Shown: piece by piece, positions 48,320 through 59,935 of the stretch
Layout of the letters: every line of letters starts with the position of its first letter
Numbering within the stretch: the stretch's first letter is position 1
NCBI GenBank assembly: GCA_012861695.1
Contig: JAAOOA010000056.1
Coordinates: 6,674,207-6,738,206, forward strand
Origin: Trematomus loennbergii
Lineage: Eukaryota > Chordata > Actinopteri > Perciformes > Nototheniidae
Direction: 5' to 3'
Length of the DNA: 64,000 bases
Translations under genes and position numbers: made by a program
The notes under the pieces: model-generated
Database searches by the model: none
Told to the model about the DNA's origin: nothing
The model's input: only the letters and a program-made list of their open reading frames with translations

Positions 48320-50033
48320 CCTGTTAAGCCCTGAGCCTGTTTTTCAGGTCTCAGGCTCGAAAATGACATTCCCAGAACAAATGACCATATCTTCCCTTCT
48401 AAAAGGGTTAAATTAATAATCTTTTTTCTCAAAGTAATGATAAACCTGTGAGTTAGATGTAGAAAAGTCAGAATCAATATAGATGTTTTTTATTTTCAAG
48501 AAAATTCAGATTGAACATAGTAAAAAACTGTAAATTATAGTGTCCATCCAAATATTCTCTTTTACTTATAGTGAAAACTACCCTTGGATGATGGGTTAGT
48601 AGACTAAAAGCTTTAGGAATCCAAAGTACAACATATAATAAGTACCCTGTATCAAGATTGATGTAAAACAAGTGACATTTGAGCTTTTTAGAGAGATTTA
48701 GCAAAAAAAAACACTTCTGAGGTCATTTGGGTAGATTTTCCATATCTCTGGCCCCCCTTAGTCGATTTTGATGGTTGACACCTCTTTCTGACAGTTACGG
48801 AACGTCTACACAGCAGCGTTAAAAAAATCTTGAAACGCTTCTGCCCATTCACTTTGAATGGGGTGACGTCACTTTCCCTCACTTTTCGCCGAAATGCATT
48901 GTGGGCAGGCGAGCGGAGATTTTGAGGATTTTGAGGATTCAAAGTTGAACAATGTTCAACTTTTGAGGCTGAGGTGGAAGCGTCAGCCAATCAAATCCCG
49001 TGTACGCAAATCTGACAGTTCAAGCTCTAGCCAATCAAACGGCGTGTATGCTGGGAGAGACATACCGCAGGTCATTTCCTCATATTCCAAAAAATGGAGG
49101 AGAAATTAGCGGTAGCGAATCAATCACCCGGTGCTTTATCACCAGACCTACCGGGATATAAACCGGAGGAGCCAGGCATGGAGGGAGGTGGCAGAGACAG
49201 TGGTATGTTTTCGCCTGTTTTGGGGAGTTTATATCCAGTTTACTTTGGGCTTTTTTGCTTCGTATGTCGCGGGCGGGAGATTCATGTGATTGGTTGTTCG
49301 CAAAAAATCCCCAAGCTTCAGATACGCCCACCTCCAAGATTTTTTTAATGCTGCTGTGTAGACGTACCGTTAGAGCCAATAGAATCGAAGGGGGATTCCC
49401 CCACACACACACGTGGTAAAAAAAAAAGGTGGGGGCTTCGTGCATGCAGTTTTGCATCAGAGCGAACCTATACTCTAGCTCTGACATCTGGAAACGGAAA
49501 AGCAGTTTTATTGCTTATGGATTATCAGAAATCATTTCAAAGGGACACACCTATGGATTAACTTCAGCAGCGTTTTTATCGTTTTAATGCCATTGAAGAC
49601 CACTTTTGATCAGACTACGACACAGGTAAGCCATGTTAGCGTTTTTAGCTACCTAGCGCCACATGTTTTGATGTCTGTTTTTGTTTATAAAGTCGCGAGT
49701 TCGTATCATAGAGTGATAATGTATGTACCCATCGATTCTGTGTCACCTCACGATGTGAATCGATGTGTTGGATGTGCAGAAAAGATAAATAATAAGGTTT
49801 TATGAGTGATTTTCGGTGCAGTAATCTTTCGCTCGTTGCTAATTCAGAGGCTCAGCGTTAACATTGTGGGTTTTATTTTGAAAAATAAATAAAAATGATC
49901 AGTTAGATGAGTTTCTTCCCATTACATGGATATAAAACATTCATAGTTTATTAAATGAACATGCCCTCAGACACTGTTTCCTGCAAGATGTTGCAGGAGG
50001 GCCCCGGTACCGGGGTCTCTCGGGCTAAACAGG
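48320..50033 (+). mobile_element. TTAA element family, copy B (1.7 kb with insertion)
   Basis: TTAA at 48316-48319 and 50034-50037. The left end CCTGTTAAGCCCTGAGCC matches copies A and C apart from small changes; the right end is GGGCTAAACAGG. The copy is interrupted by a Harbinger-like element at 48798-49369. Its right half (49480-50033) diverges strongly from A and C but keeps the same order of blocks, so it represents an older subfamily. Confidence 0.85.
48798..49369. mobile_element. Harbinger-like element with long TIRs (572 bp)
   Basis: Ends CGGAACGTCTACACAGCAGC and, inverted, CGGTACGTCTACACAGCAGC continue into TTAAAAAAATCTTG on both sides, about 35 bp of inverted repeat. They are flanked by TTA (48795-48797 and 49370-49372), the 3-bp duplication typical of PIF/Harbinger. 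Comparison with copies A and C, which lack it, confirms the boundaries. No transposase. Confidence 0.85.
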
Positions 50034-50867
50034 TTAATTGTACCTTACTTTGACCATCGGTTCGCTGTTATTGATCATTGTGGAGAGCAGGAAGACGTTT
50101 TGTTTTGTATTACAGCAGCTATCGGATGGAATCAATACATGGGCTGCACAGGTTGCCATGTCCGACTATCACAAGTAGAATCATAATGAAAAATACGCCG
50201 GTAAAATGTGCCTGTAGAAAACGGCTTACAATAGGATAGCAACAAGTAGTCAAAATAGTCAGTTTAGCTTCGGTTGCTATGCTAACATCACCCATTTTAT
50301 ACCAAAGAAACGTTCATAACAGCGTTGTGATGCCAAACAGTGGGCAGCACTGCAGCGGTCGGTAAATGCCGCTGAATCACATTAATAAACAATGAACCAC
50401 GGCACTCTGGAGAAAAGTATAAGGGTTGAGAAGTAGTTATTTAATTTAATCTGGCTTCGTATGATGAAAAGCAACACGATCATCGACCCGACGCAGTCCC
50501 CCATTGTCGTTGTTGTGAGCGCCGTTGGGGAGAAAATCAGCTCCGTAAACGGTGACGTTGTGACGCAGCTGCGGCAGCACCAGTCGGGCTCTGGGCGGTG
50601 TGAACAAAACGGGTTCTGAAAAGAAAAACCGGTTCCGAACCAGAAGAGCGCAAGCACGGAGCTAGAACGGGAACCGCGTTTGTGTGAAAGGGGCATGTGG
50701 AGCACATGGGTTGTTTCCTGTCAATTAAATCCTTGCTCAAATCCTAGGGTCTTTATGTCTGTAAGTATCATTCCATATATTGTCTGTATATTCTCTGCAC
50801 ATTTAAACTGATTATATGCAAAACATGTAGAACAATGAATGATGCTAAACTTGTTAGCCTGTGAGCC

Positions 50868-51510
50868 AACCCAGTCTCACGGCATTTCTTGTTATAGTCA
50901 CACATTTAATCTATTGATTCGTGTTCACCAACACAATTTCCCCCTTTTTTTCGTGTCACATATATATATTTCTATTGGTAGTGTGTTTCGTGCCTGCAAC
51001 ACGTCTTTTTGTCCGGTCGGGTCTTGGAAGACCGGAAGCTGTGTGGTTCATAAAAACATGTTCTTACTCAATATCAAGCCACAATTATTGTTTTTATTTT
51101 AAATCGTATAATGTCGGACTTTTTTTGCCGTCCGTGAGGAAAAGAAATGTGGCTCAGAGCCTCAGAATACTGAAATCTGTATTTAAAAAAAAAAAATGTC
51201 CTTTTAATTTGTTATTCTTTTCTAAATAACACACTGTTATTTACTCAACAATAACACACAATTATCCTTGTTTGTATTTATTTGTTTATTTCTATAATCT
51301 CTGGCTTTTTTGGCGTCCGTCAGGAACTGAATTTCAAAGTAAAGTAACAGAAAACAGACGTAGGCCTATAAGGGACATTTCGAGCATCATTGCGATACAC
51401 ACCCACTGAACTGATTACCCAAGATCCTCAGCTATGGTTTAAGCTCAGTGATTGTATGTTTTAGCAATGCACGTTGGGATATGGTGTTAATGCGATATGA
51501 AATCCGAAAA
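50868..51510 (+). repeat. Left arm of a long inverted repeat (CCCAGTCTCACGGCAT family)
   Basis: Begins AACCCAGTCTCACGGCAT. Blocks in order: GATTCGTGTTCACCAACAC, CGTCTTTTTGTCCGGTC, TTTTTTTGCCGTCCGTGAGG, GGCTTTTTTGGCGTCCGTCA, GATTACCCAAGATCCTCAGC, GGATATGGTGTTAATGCG. Each recurs complemented, in mirrored order, between 61512 and 53130. The arm is about 640 bp and is not itself interrupted. Confidence 0.8.
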
Positions 51511-53129
51511 GCATTTAGGAGTTTAGGATGGCCGAAGACACTACACTACCCATAATCCTCAACTATCGTTTGGGACTACAGTGCCTTTTCTTGAAAAACC
51601 CTGTGATTCATCTTCAAGCTCCGGGATTGGATGTTGGAGTGGCAGTGCGCCAAGGTTACGCAGAGCGTCAAACAGCTCTTTGAAATGAAACGAAACCACG
51701 GCAGACTATCCAAAACTGGACTCGAACGGGACCAGATAAAGTATATTCATTATTCGTTATTCTCTACTAATAGTTAATTAAAGACTGTATATAATGGCTA
51801 TTTTGCACATCCCTTTCAAGATTTCAAGGTTTATTGACACATCATATACACAACTACGTTGAAGTTATGCAATGAATGAAAGACTTGGGTCGCAGGTTCC
51901 TCAACAGTGCATTACAAGACATCTATCAATACAGTATGTGTGTACTGTATACCTCCACCATTAAACTGTCATATTTTGCACATTTCTTATACTATCTACA
52001 TACATCTTATAAGAGTATAATTCATATGTATAATATCAGTTAAAATAAGTGCTTCAACATAGTTAACATTGCAGGAAAGCAATATATTAGACGTCAAGTA
52101 CTTTGTCAGGCTTAATATTTATCTGTAGATACCCCCGAAGCTTTTTTCTTATTTAAAAGAAGACCTTAACTTAAAGTATTCTTTAATGTTTAAATAAAGG
52201 TTAATTCGTTTTTCCGTTTTGCACATCCTCCTATTAATATCTTGTACATCCGGCATTAAACTGTTTTATTGTAGAGATCACTTATAGTATCTTCTTCATT
52301 TTTTATATTCTATATTTCTATCATTGACCTTCTACTTTCCCTCTATTTTGTATGTACTCTTAATATTTTTTTCATCAAATATCACATATTTAAAAAATAA
52401 TTCAATAACGTGCTTTAACCACTAGGCGGTGCACACAAGGTACACACAGCCATAATAACTTTTTATTATTAGTGTAGGACACTTATGTATGTATAACATC
52501 TGAAGATGTGTAGTTTTATTCATGTTTTCACATCATTTTACAGGATATTGCTATATTATTTCACATGTTTTACTTCTACACATTAATATCTGATTTGTAA
52601 AACATCACAGACAGAAAGGTATATCCGTCATTTAATGGTAAGCTATTGAAATTCTGATGCCATAGATGTGTCTCCCATCACCCAAAACTCCTGACTATTC
52701 TTTCAACTCAGTATTTACATTCTTATATTCAAAGAAAATCAGTAATATCTCTAAAAACTACAAGTCCCTGTCTATCAGCTGTGCACCGTTATGGTGTAAA
52801 TATAACCTATATACCAATTGGATGAAATATAAAAGTCAGCCGAATTAGTATTGATACTGCAAGGAGACGTATTGTGTGAAGAGAAATTGAAGATGTTGTT
52901 TAATTGCTGATATATTTATGATCCACGTCACGTATTCAGTTTCGGCGGCATTTCTTCCAGTTTGTCCACAAGTCTTCTCATCGGGCTCTATGAATAAAGA
53001 ATTACGGCAGATGTGTAATATTTAATGCAGCCGAACCGTGTATTACAATGCCGTTATGTGATGACTTTCAAAGAGAAAAGCAAGCAAGCAAGCACACTCG
53101 GAATAAAGTATTATTTTCTTTTTTTTAAA
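51511..53129. other. Spacer between the inverted-repeat arms
   Basis: AT-rich, non-coding. At about 51815-51850 the phrase TTTCAAGATTTCAAGG resembles the complement of an L2/Rex-like LINE tail (compare 24925-24940), a possible short antisense LINE end. Otherwise nothing recognised. Confidence 0.4.
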
Positions 53130-53209
53130 TTGTGTTTCGGATTTCATATCGCATAAACACCATATCCCAAACGTGCATTGCGGCTAAATAATCCAATCAC
53201 CGAGTTTAA

Positions 53210-54382
53210 CCTCTTAAGCACGGCGGTCCCCCCATTGGACCCCTCCCACCTTTTTGTTTTCGAGATAATGTCTCAGGGCTTCTTAACATTTATGAAACTA
53301 TTAATGTGTAGCACCAGATTAACGGGAAGAATCTCAGCTAACTGAAGATATGAACCATTTTTACCAAAACAAAACACAAGTCTCATAAGAAGGGTCTAAA
53401 TGACCCCTGAGCGAAAAAAATCTAACGCACTGCGGCACACAATTCAAGATAAAGATACCCTTATTACTTATCGTAGCTGCACATACAATATAGCCTATTA
53501 AAGCTGAGACTCCACTGATTATTTAGGTATAGTATCATCACTGAGCGATCCCAACTTGCGACAGGGGAAGCAAACACAGACATCACAACACGTACCTTTA
53601 CGGGGCTTTTACGGCAGATCGTCTCACCGTAGCTGTCAATTAGGTCAAAAGACGTGTTCAATGGCATTAAAACGAAAAAAAAAAATCTACAACTGTTGAT
53701 CCAAAGGTTGATAATGTACTTGTACCTTTTAAAAAATTATTTATAATCCATAATTCCATTTTTTATGTAAAATCGGAGCGGAAAAGTTAGCTGCTAATGG
53801 TAGCCACCAGAGTGTATGCAGCTTCCGGTTTTGGTAACGCGTCACTCTCAATCCTTATTTGTTAACGTTTTGGTGTGTATAGAACTTCCCCTCGATTCCA
53901 TTGGCTCTAGCGGTTATAAAGAGATTTCATTCATCAGAATCGACCAAGGGGGGCCAGAGATAGGTCAAATCCACCCAAATGACCCCAGAAGTGGGGTTTT
54001 TGGCTAAATCTCTCTAAAAAGGTCAAATTTCACTTGTTTTGCATCAATCTTGATACAGGGTACTTATTATATGTTGTACTTTGGATTCCTAAAGCTTTTA
54101 GTCTACTAACCCATCATCCAAGGGTAGTTTTCACTATCTGTAAAAAATTTTTGGACGGACACTATAATTTACAGTTTTTTACTATGTAAAATCTGAATTT
54201 TCTTTAAAATAAAAAACATCTATATTGATTCTGACTTTTCTACATCCAACTCACAGGTTTATAATTACTTTGAGAATAAAGATTATTAATTTAACCCTTT
54301 TAGAAGGGAAGATATGGTCATTTGTTCTGGGAATGTCATTTTCGAGCCTGAGACCTGAAAAACAGGCTCAGGGCTTAAGAGG
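53210..54382 (-). mobile_element. TTAA element family, copy C (1173 bp)
   Basis: TTAA at 53206-53209 and 54383-54386. Ends CCTCTTAAGCACGGCGG and GGGCTTAAGAGG. The sequence is the reverse complement of copy A with only scattered differences, e.g. one base in the TCCGATTTTTACAT region. The left arm of the inverted repeat at about 51448 has a single TTAA at the equivalent position, the unoccupied site. Confidence 0.92.
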
Positions 54383-54551
54383 TTAAGCCATAGCTGAGGA
54401 TCTTGGGTAATCAGTTCAGTGGGTGTGTATCTGTTTCCGGTTATATTATTTGAAATTCAATTCGTGACGGACGCCAAAAAAGCCAGAGATTATAGAATTA
54501 AACCAATAAATAAAAACAAGGATAATTGTGTGTTATTGTTGAGTAAATAAC

Positions 54552-54860
54552 TGGGGTTACGTATTGTAACCCAGCTTCTATGAGTATAGGCGCAGCCCTC
54601 TAAGGCTATCGCTATTGGGTAATCCCACTGCACGTGTGCAGCACTGACAGACTTAATCCACGCCCACCTATGACTATAAATAGGAAGTAGGCCCGACCAT
54701 CTGCTCCCACGCCAACAGCTTTTCTTCAGCTATTCACGGAGCCAGTGGGGCCCGAACCTTAGAGGGCTGCGCCTATACTCATAGAAGCTGGGTTACAATA
54801 CGTAACCCCAGTTCTATTTCGTATAAGGCTTCGCCCTCTAAGGCTATCGCTATTGGGTTA
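54552..54860. repeat. DIRS-2 terminal and internal complementary repeats (3' side)
   Basis: An inverted pair: ACGTATTGTAACCCAGCTTC and CTATGAGTATAGGCGCAGCC (54560-54600) return complemented at 54765-54809. A further TATAAGGCTTCGCCCTCTAA block at 54819-54840 matches the opposite end of the element. Confidence 0.85.
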
Positions 54861-55189
54861 AGGGCGAAGCAGGATGTAGTCCACGCCCCACTGGTCCGTC
54901 CGTTACCAGGAGCACAAAAAACACACCTACTCAATTTAATAACCCATGTCCATTGCGCCATGCGTAATGGAGCATCACAGTCCCTGGAAATGTAGCATTT
55001 AAAATGAATATTCTCCATGAGGGAATGAAGGTGAATACCTGTCGTTATAAAAAGTAGAGACCAAAGTCCCACTTGTTACAACGAAAAAAGAGAGGAAACA
55101 GGGCAGCTCTCTGAGTGCCGACAGGCAGGAGAGAGGGCACACAGTTGTGTCCCCGACATTACTCACTCTGACAGGACATTCAGTACTGA

Positions 55190-55735
55190 GTGTGTCAGAG
55201 AGGAATGGGAGACATCCCTCAAATAAAAACGAATAAAAGAACAGGGGGAAGACCAAGATGCAGCAGTGCAAATGTCTTCCACTGTCGGTCCTCCGTGCAA
55301 CACCATAGAGGTTGATACAATTCCTCTGGTGCCGTGCGCTTGATGTTCTCCGGAGGATCCGCCCCAGAGGAGACATACGCCTGTGACACAGCCTCACACA
55401 GCCAGTGTGACAGGCGTTGTGCAGACAGAGGCTGCCCCATTGAGCGCTCTCTGTAATGCACAAACAGACGCTGGAAACTGCGCAACACAGCCGCATGCCG
55501 TATAGCATGACAGCGCGCACGGGACGGAGGAGATGAGATGTGGCTTCCTCCTCTGATGTGTGAGGAGGAGGAAAAAAACCCTCCAAAGTTATCACTCTTG
55601 ATCTAAAAAAGAGACCTGTGATAATTTTTGGCATAAAAACCAGGCTAGGGCGCAAAACAGCTAAGCTGCCATCTCCTTGGATCTGGAGACATGACGGAGC
55701 CACAGAGAGAGCAGACAAATCACTCACCGCTTTTA
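55190..55735 (-). pseudogene. DIRS-2 tyrosine recombinase
   Basis: Minus-strand frames give VSDLSALSVAPSCLQI, RSRVITLEGFFPPPH and LLRPVRAVMLYG, then in the next frame RLFVHYRERSMGQPLSAQRL and SHWLCEAVSQAYVSSG. A third frame gives RAHGTRGIVSTSM (catalytic His-Arg region), VEDICTAASWSSP and SFIRFYLRD with the catalytic Tyr. At least two frameshifts separate these blocks. Order and motifs match the DIRS-1 recombinase at 21150-24000. Confidence 0.87.
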
Positions 55736-55999
55736 GCTGATGTCAGAGCCAAGAGCAGAGCTACTTTGGCTGACAAGAACTTTTAGGGGGACCTGATCTA
55801 AAGGTTCAAATGGAGCTTTTCTCAGTGCGCGTAACACTAAAGCCAAATCCCATTGAGGCGCCAAAGCGCGTGACACAGGTCTGAGTCTCTGTACTCCCCG
55901 TAGAAAACGTTTTGTCAGAGGGTGACTAACACCGTGCTGACACCAAACCTACGTGGCAAGATGAAATGGCAGCAGCATATGTTTTGACCGTGCTATAAG

Positions 56000-56940
56000 C
56001 CAGTTCCTGTCCAGCAACAGCTGGAGGAACGACAGCACGTGAGGCAGGGTGACCGTAACGGGGTCCAGGCTTTTCCCTACATGTCAAACGGAACGCTGTC
56101 CATTTGGCTGTGTAGGATGCTCTGGTGTGTGAAGCAGCTGCGCTGATCGTACACCTCCCTGGCGATTTATGTAGGCCGCCGCTGCTTTGTTGTCTGTTCG
56201 AATCAACACATGTTGATTGTACCGCAACGGGGCGAAAAAATGCTGGATTACTCTCCATACGAGAGTAATTCCAGCACGTTTATATGGAGAGACATATGAA
56301 CCGGCCACTGTCCCCCCCCTGCCTGCGACATGCACGTTCCTCAGCCTGCGAGAGATGCGTCTGTGAACACTGCGGTGTGTGACGTCACTCTGCTCAGGGG
56401 CACCCCCACTGACAAGCGTGGAGATTTTTCCAATAGGTTAAAACCAAACCCACGGAAGGAGGAATGTACACCATGCGTCTCCTCTGACGCACAGGGTCGA
56501 TGCGCAGGCGAATAAACCACCTCTGGAGTCTCCTCAAGTGAAGGAGACCCAGGCGATCACCACGTGACCAGCTGACATCATGTCTAAAAACTGTATCACG
56601 GAGAGGGCTGTCACCGCCCGCGGGGTGTGACGCGCCGGAGGAGAGCTGTCACTTTCTCCCCTCTCCGCTGTGAGAGTCGCGCTCTCATGCGGGCTGAGTT
56701 CAATTCCACTCCCAGTTAAATGATAACCTGGGAGGGAAGAGGACAGCTCTTCTTCCATTTGATAATGAAAACCCAGGCTTGACAGATGCTCCAGCACCTG
56801 TTTGATCGTCAGCATGGGAAAAGGCCATTCCCTTGTTGAACACTGACAGATCGAGGATGGGTCTCATTCCCCCCGCCCCGTCTCCTTCGGGACCAGAAAA
56901 TAGCGGGAGTAAAAACCCCTGATTTTCTTCCCCTTGAGGA
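56000..56940 (-). pseudogene. DIRS-2 RT with palm deletion, and RNase H
   Basis: N-terminal RT part: SGVFTPAIFWSRR in one frame, then GMAFPMLTIKQVLEHL. This runs directly into SSLGFHYQMEEELSSS and PGYHLTGSGIELSP, which in DIRS-1 lie after the catalytic LDD motif. The segment with DLKDAYFH and the catalytic aspartates is therefore deleted near 56790. RNase H follows as LIRTDNKAAAAYINRQGG (about 56170-56220). No functional enzyme can result. Confidence 0.82.
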
Positions 56941-57094
56941 ACCCTGGAAAAAGGCTTCCTTTAACAGAGTTCCTGCGCTCTGCACGGAGCGCGAGACACT
57001 GTTCCTGGGATGACAGGGTTCCCTGTTATCCCGTAGAACTGCGGGGGGGAGAGGCGAACTGCAGAGACTACCCTCTGCCCATCCGCCTCTTATC

Positions 57095-58960
57095 CATCTG
57101 TCCATCAGACACACACGCCGCCACCCTGAGTAATACTCTGATAGCGCCGGGTGTACATTCTCTGGATGTGCTGTGGTTGGTGGCTAACCACGCCAGAGCC
57201 CTCCACACACTGCATTTCACACAGGCTCTCATTATGTCGCCGTTTTAGGAGAAGTCTCGTAAACCGCGCGTTCACGCTCAACACCACTAAGGGATGAGCG
57301 GAGGTGTGTGCAGTGCTGTCCCCACGAGGCGTAATAATGGCCCCTTTGATCCATTAATGGAGGGGGCGTAGTCATCCGACTTGTGCCCTCCACTCGGACC
57401 CAGGACTCAAGGCTTCGTCCACGGAGTAAACCTCCTGGACTGCCCAATCATCCTCGACCGCAGCAGCAGCAGCGAGAGCGTCCGCTCTCTGCTGTTTGAG
57501 GGCCAGAGGGAGATGGGTACTAGTGAGCATGACACCTGGGGGGCGTGAGCTCATTACGACCGTGGGTAGGAGGTACGTCTGAGACAGAGGAAAAATCCGT
57601 GCTGCCTAATAACCGTACGGTTTAAGGTAGACGAATTGAATAGTAAGCCCTGCTGTTTTATTAACTGATAAGTTAAAAAACCCAGCCGGCTTAAGCAGCG
57701 AGCCATGCTGCCAAGTAACCAATAGGATATTGGCAGCCGGCTTAACCGGGGAGCCTTGCTGCATATTACAGTACTTCCCTCTGTCCATCGAACACACGCG
57801 CCGTCCACTCAGCGCGCGAACCTGCTCTGGATGTGCTGTGGTTGTCATGGTGACGAGCCACGCCAGAGTCCTCCAGACGCTGCATTTCACACAGACTCTC
57901 ATTTATGTCACGTTTAGGAGAAAGCTCGTAAACCGGACCTTGAGGTGCGTTCACGCTCAACACCCCTAAGGGATGAGCGGAGGTGTGTGCAGTGCTGTCC
58001 ACACTGTAATAATGGCACTCGTGGGCTTATTACAACCGTGTGTAGGAGGTAGGTCTGGGACAGAGGAGAAAAACCGAGCTGCCTAAAAACCAATAGGTTT
58101 TAAAGACAGCAGATTTATGCAGCGAGCCATGCTGCCTATAACCGAAAGGTTAGGGGCAGCCGGCTTACCCGGTGGGCCTTGCTGCATAATATTAACCATC
58201 TGTCCACCGAACACACGCGCCGCCCTCTGAGTAATACTCTGAGAGCGCGCGACATGCTCTGGAAAGTGCTGTGGTTGTCATGGTGACGAGCCACGTCAGA
58301 GCCGGAGGGGGCCTCCACACGCTGCATCTCACACCGGCTCTCACCCTGTCTCTGTTTAGGAGTGTTAAGGCTCGTAAACTGGACATTGAGGCGCGTTCCC
58401 GCTCAACCCTGCTGAGGAATGAGCGAGGTGTGTGCAGTGCTATTCACACAGTGCGTAATAACAGCCCTGGGCTCATTACGACCGTGTGTAGTAGGCACAT
58501 CTGGGACAGAGGAAAAAACCGTGCTGCCTGCTAACCGACAGGTTAGGAGCATCAGGTTTAAACGTCAAGGCCTGCTATCTAATAACCGCCTGGTTAAATA
58601 CAGCATGGCTTGTGCCGCGAGCCCTGCTGCCTGCTAACTGACAGGTTACAGCCGGCTCAAACGGCGAGCCCCGCTGTCTGTTAACCGACCGGTTAACCCC
58701 AGCTGGCTTATGCACCTCCACACGTTGTATTGTCACAGCGGCTCTCATCATGTCTCCGTTTAAGAGAAGGCTCGTAAACCGGACATTGAGGCGCGTTCAC
58801 GCTCAAACCCGCTTGAGGAATGAGCGGAGGTGTGTGGAGGCATATCTGTGACATAGGAAACAAGCCCGTGCTGTCTAATCAACCGACAGGTTTTAAAGAC
58901 AGCCGGTTTGTGCCGCGAGCCCTGCTGCCTAATAACCGATAGGTTATGAGGCAGCCGCTT
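57095..58960. repeat. Tandem repeat array inside DIRS-2
   Basis: A block of about 210-260 bp (CTCTGTCCATCGAACACACG, GTGCTGTGGTTGTCATGGTG, CGTTCACGCTCAACACC, GAGCGGAGGTGTGTGCAGTG) occurs at about 57095, 57777, 58195 and, shortened, 58700. Spacing between the second and third is about 418 bp. Between blocks a shorter unit of about 50-55 bp (TGCTGCCTAATAACCGATAG, GGTTA, GCAGCCGGCTTA) is repeated many times. Confidence 0.85.
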
Positions 58961-59073
58961 ATACAGCTTTTTTATGTCATCCGGAGGAGAGCTCTCCTGA
59001 ACCGGGGGAACGGGGAGATCTCATTAGGCGGCTGCCTTTCCGATGATCTCCGGGAGTTCCTGGAGAATACCGC

Positions 59074-59710
59074 CTATACGGCAGATCCGAGATGGCGGAT
59101 AGAGGGACCCGGTGACCCGGTGTCAGCCCGGCAGCCGAACCCATAGGCTCGGCTGTCGGGCTGACAGTCTCCCCCGTCCGGAGGAGAGGGAGGATGGGGC
59201 CGGGGGAACCACATGGTGATCCGTGACTGCTGCCCGCCACTCGGATCCAATAAATCAAGGGCTTGATCCACAGAGTAAGACTCCTGGACTAGCCAATCAT
59301 CCTCAGCCGCAGCCGCGAGAGCGTCCGCTCTCTGCTGTCTGTGGGCCAGAGGGAGACGGACACAATGAGTGCACGACACCTGGGGAGTGAGAGCCGTGTT
59401 TGCGTGCTCCCATCCCCGGCAGTACTTACCTGTATCGTCTGTGTAAAGCCGCTTCCTTTCTCCCTGGAGCGAGCCAGCCACAGCCGGTCGTAACTCATAT
59501 GTCGGGCTGACCCCGAGCCCCCGCCCTGTCTCCCCCGTCCGGAGGAGAGGGAGGATGGGGCCGGGGGAACCCCATGGTGATCCGTGAATGGAGGGGAAGG
59601 AGTGGCCTGACTGCTGCCCGCCACTCGGATCCCATAAATCAAGGTCTTGGTCCACGGAGTAAGACTCCTGGACTAGCTAATCATCCTCAGCCGCAGCAGC
59701 GAGAGCGTCC
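59074..59710 (-). pseudogene. DIRS-2 gag-like region with duplicated segment
   Basis: The minus-strand motif QQRADALAAAAEDDWLVQES and YSVDQAL occurs at 59265-59340, again at 59640-59720 and in variant form at 57410-57500. The two nearest copies are about 360 bp apart and share TCCCCCGTCCGGAGGAGAGG and ATGGGGCCGGGGGAACC. The position at the 5' end of the element suggests gag; no firm domain was recognised. Confidence 0.55.
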
Positions 59711-59794
59711 TCTCTCCGCTGTCTGTGGGCCAGAGGGCCAGTGCTTCTGCAACGGAGTGCTGAAGAAAAATGGGAGCAGATGGTCGGGCCTACT

Positions 59795-59935
59795 TCCTAT
59801 TTATACGGAAGTGAGGCCGTAGGTGGGGCCCACGTCATAGGTGGGCGTGGATTAAGTCTGTCAGTGCTGCACACGTGCAGTGGGATTACCCAATAGCGAT
59901 AGCCTTAGAGGGCGAAGCCTTATACGAAATAGAAC
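59795..59935 (-). repeat. DIRS-2 5' terminal repeat
   Basis: Complement of the 54580-54700 region: GGGTAATCCCACTGCACGTG, CACTGACAGACTTAATCCAC and TATAAATAGGAAGTAGGCCC are shared in inverted orientation. Carries a TATAAATA promoter-like box in the element's own direction. Confidence 0.82.

Larger units (their letters stand above)
47988..50695. mobile_element. TIR element with TGCCCCTTTCACAC ends, host of two nested elements
   Basis: TGCCCCTTTCACACCAACGT at the left and the complement of TGCCCCTTTCACACAAACGC at the right; about 24 of 26 terminal bases match. Sub-terminal GGTTCC and GAGCTAGA words are mirrored as well. No convincing target duplication is visible, so the superfamily is open (hAT is likeliest by end style). 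About 1.7 kb of its 2.7 kb is the nested TTAA element B. Confidence 0.75.
54552..59935 (-). mobile_element. DIRS-type retrotransposon 2, minus orientation (5.4 kb)
   Basis: On the minus strand the order is terminal repeat (59795-59935), gag-like repeats, RT, RNase H, tyrosine recombinase, complementary terminal repeats (54552-54860). The right-edge sequence CCTTAGAGGGCGAAGCCTTA is mirrored at 54826-54850, and GGGGTTACGTATTGTAACCC (54554-54573) is complemented at 54787-54809. It inserted into the inverted-repeat arm between AATAAC and AGTGTG. The intact left arm shows the empty site ACACACTGTTATTTAC, with GTT at both junctions and no longer target duplication. Confidence 0.9.

Noticed and set aside
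57095..58960. CRISPR-like array because of regular repeats
   Set aside because: The repeat units are long and degenerate, with no unique spacers of constant length, and they lie inside a DIRS element of a vertebrate genome.
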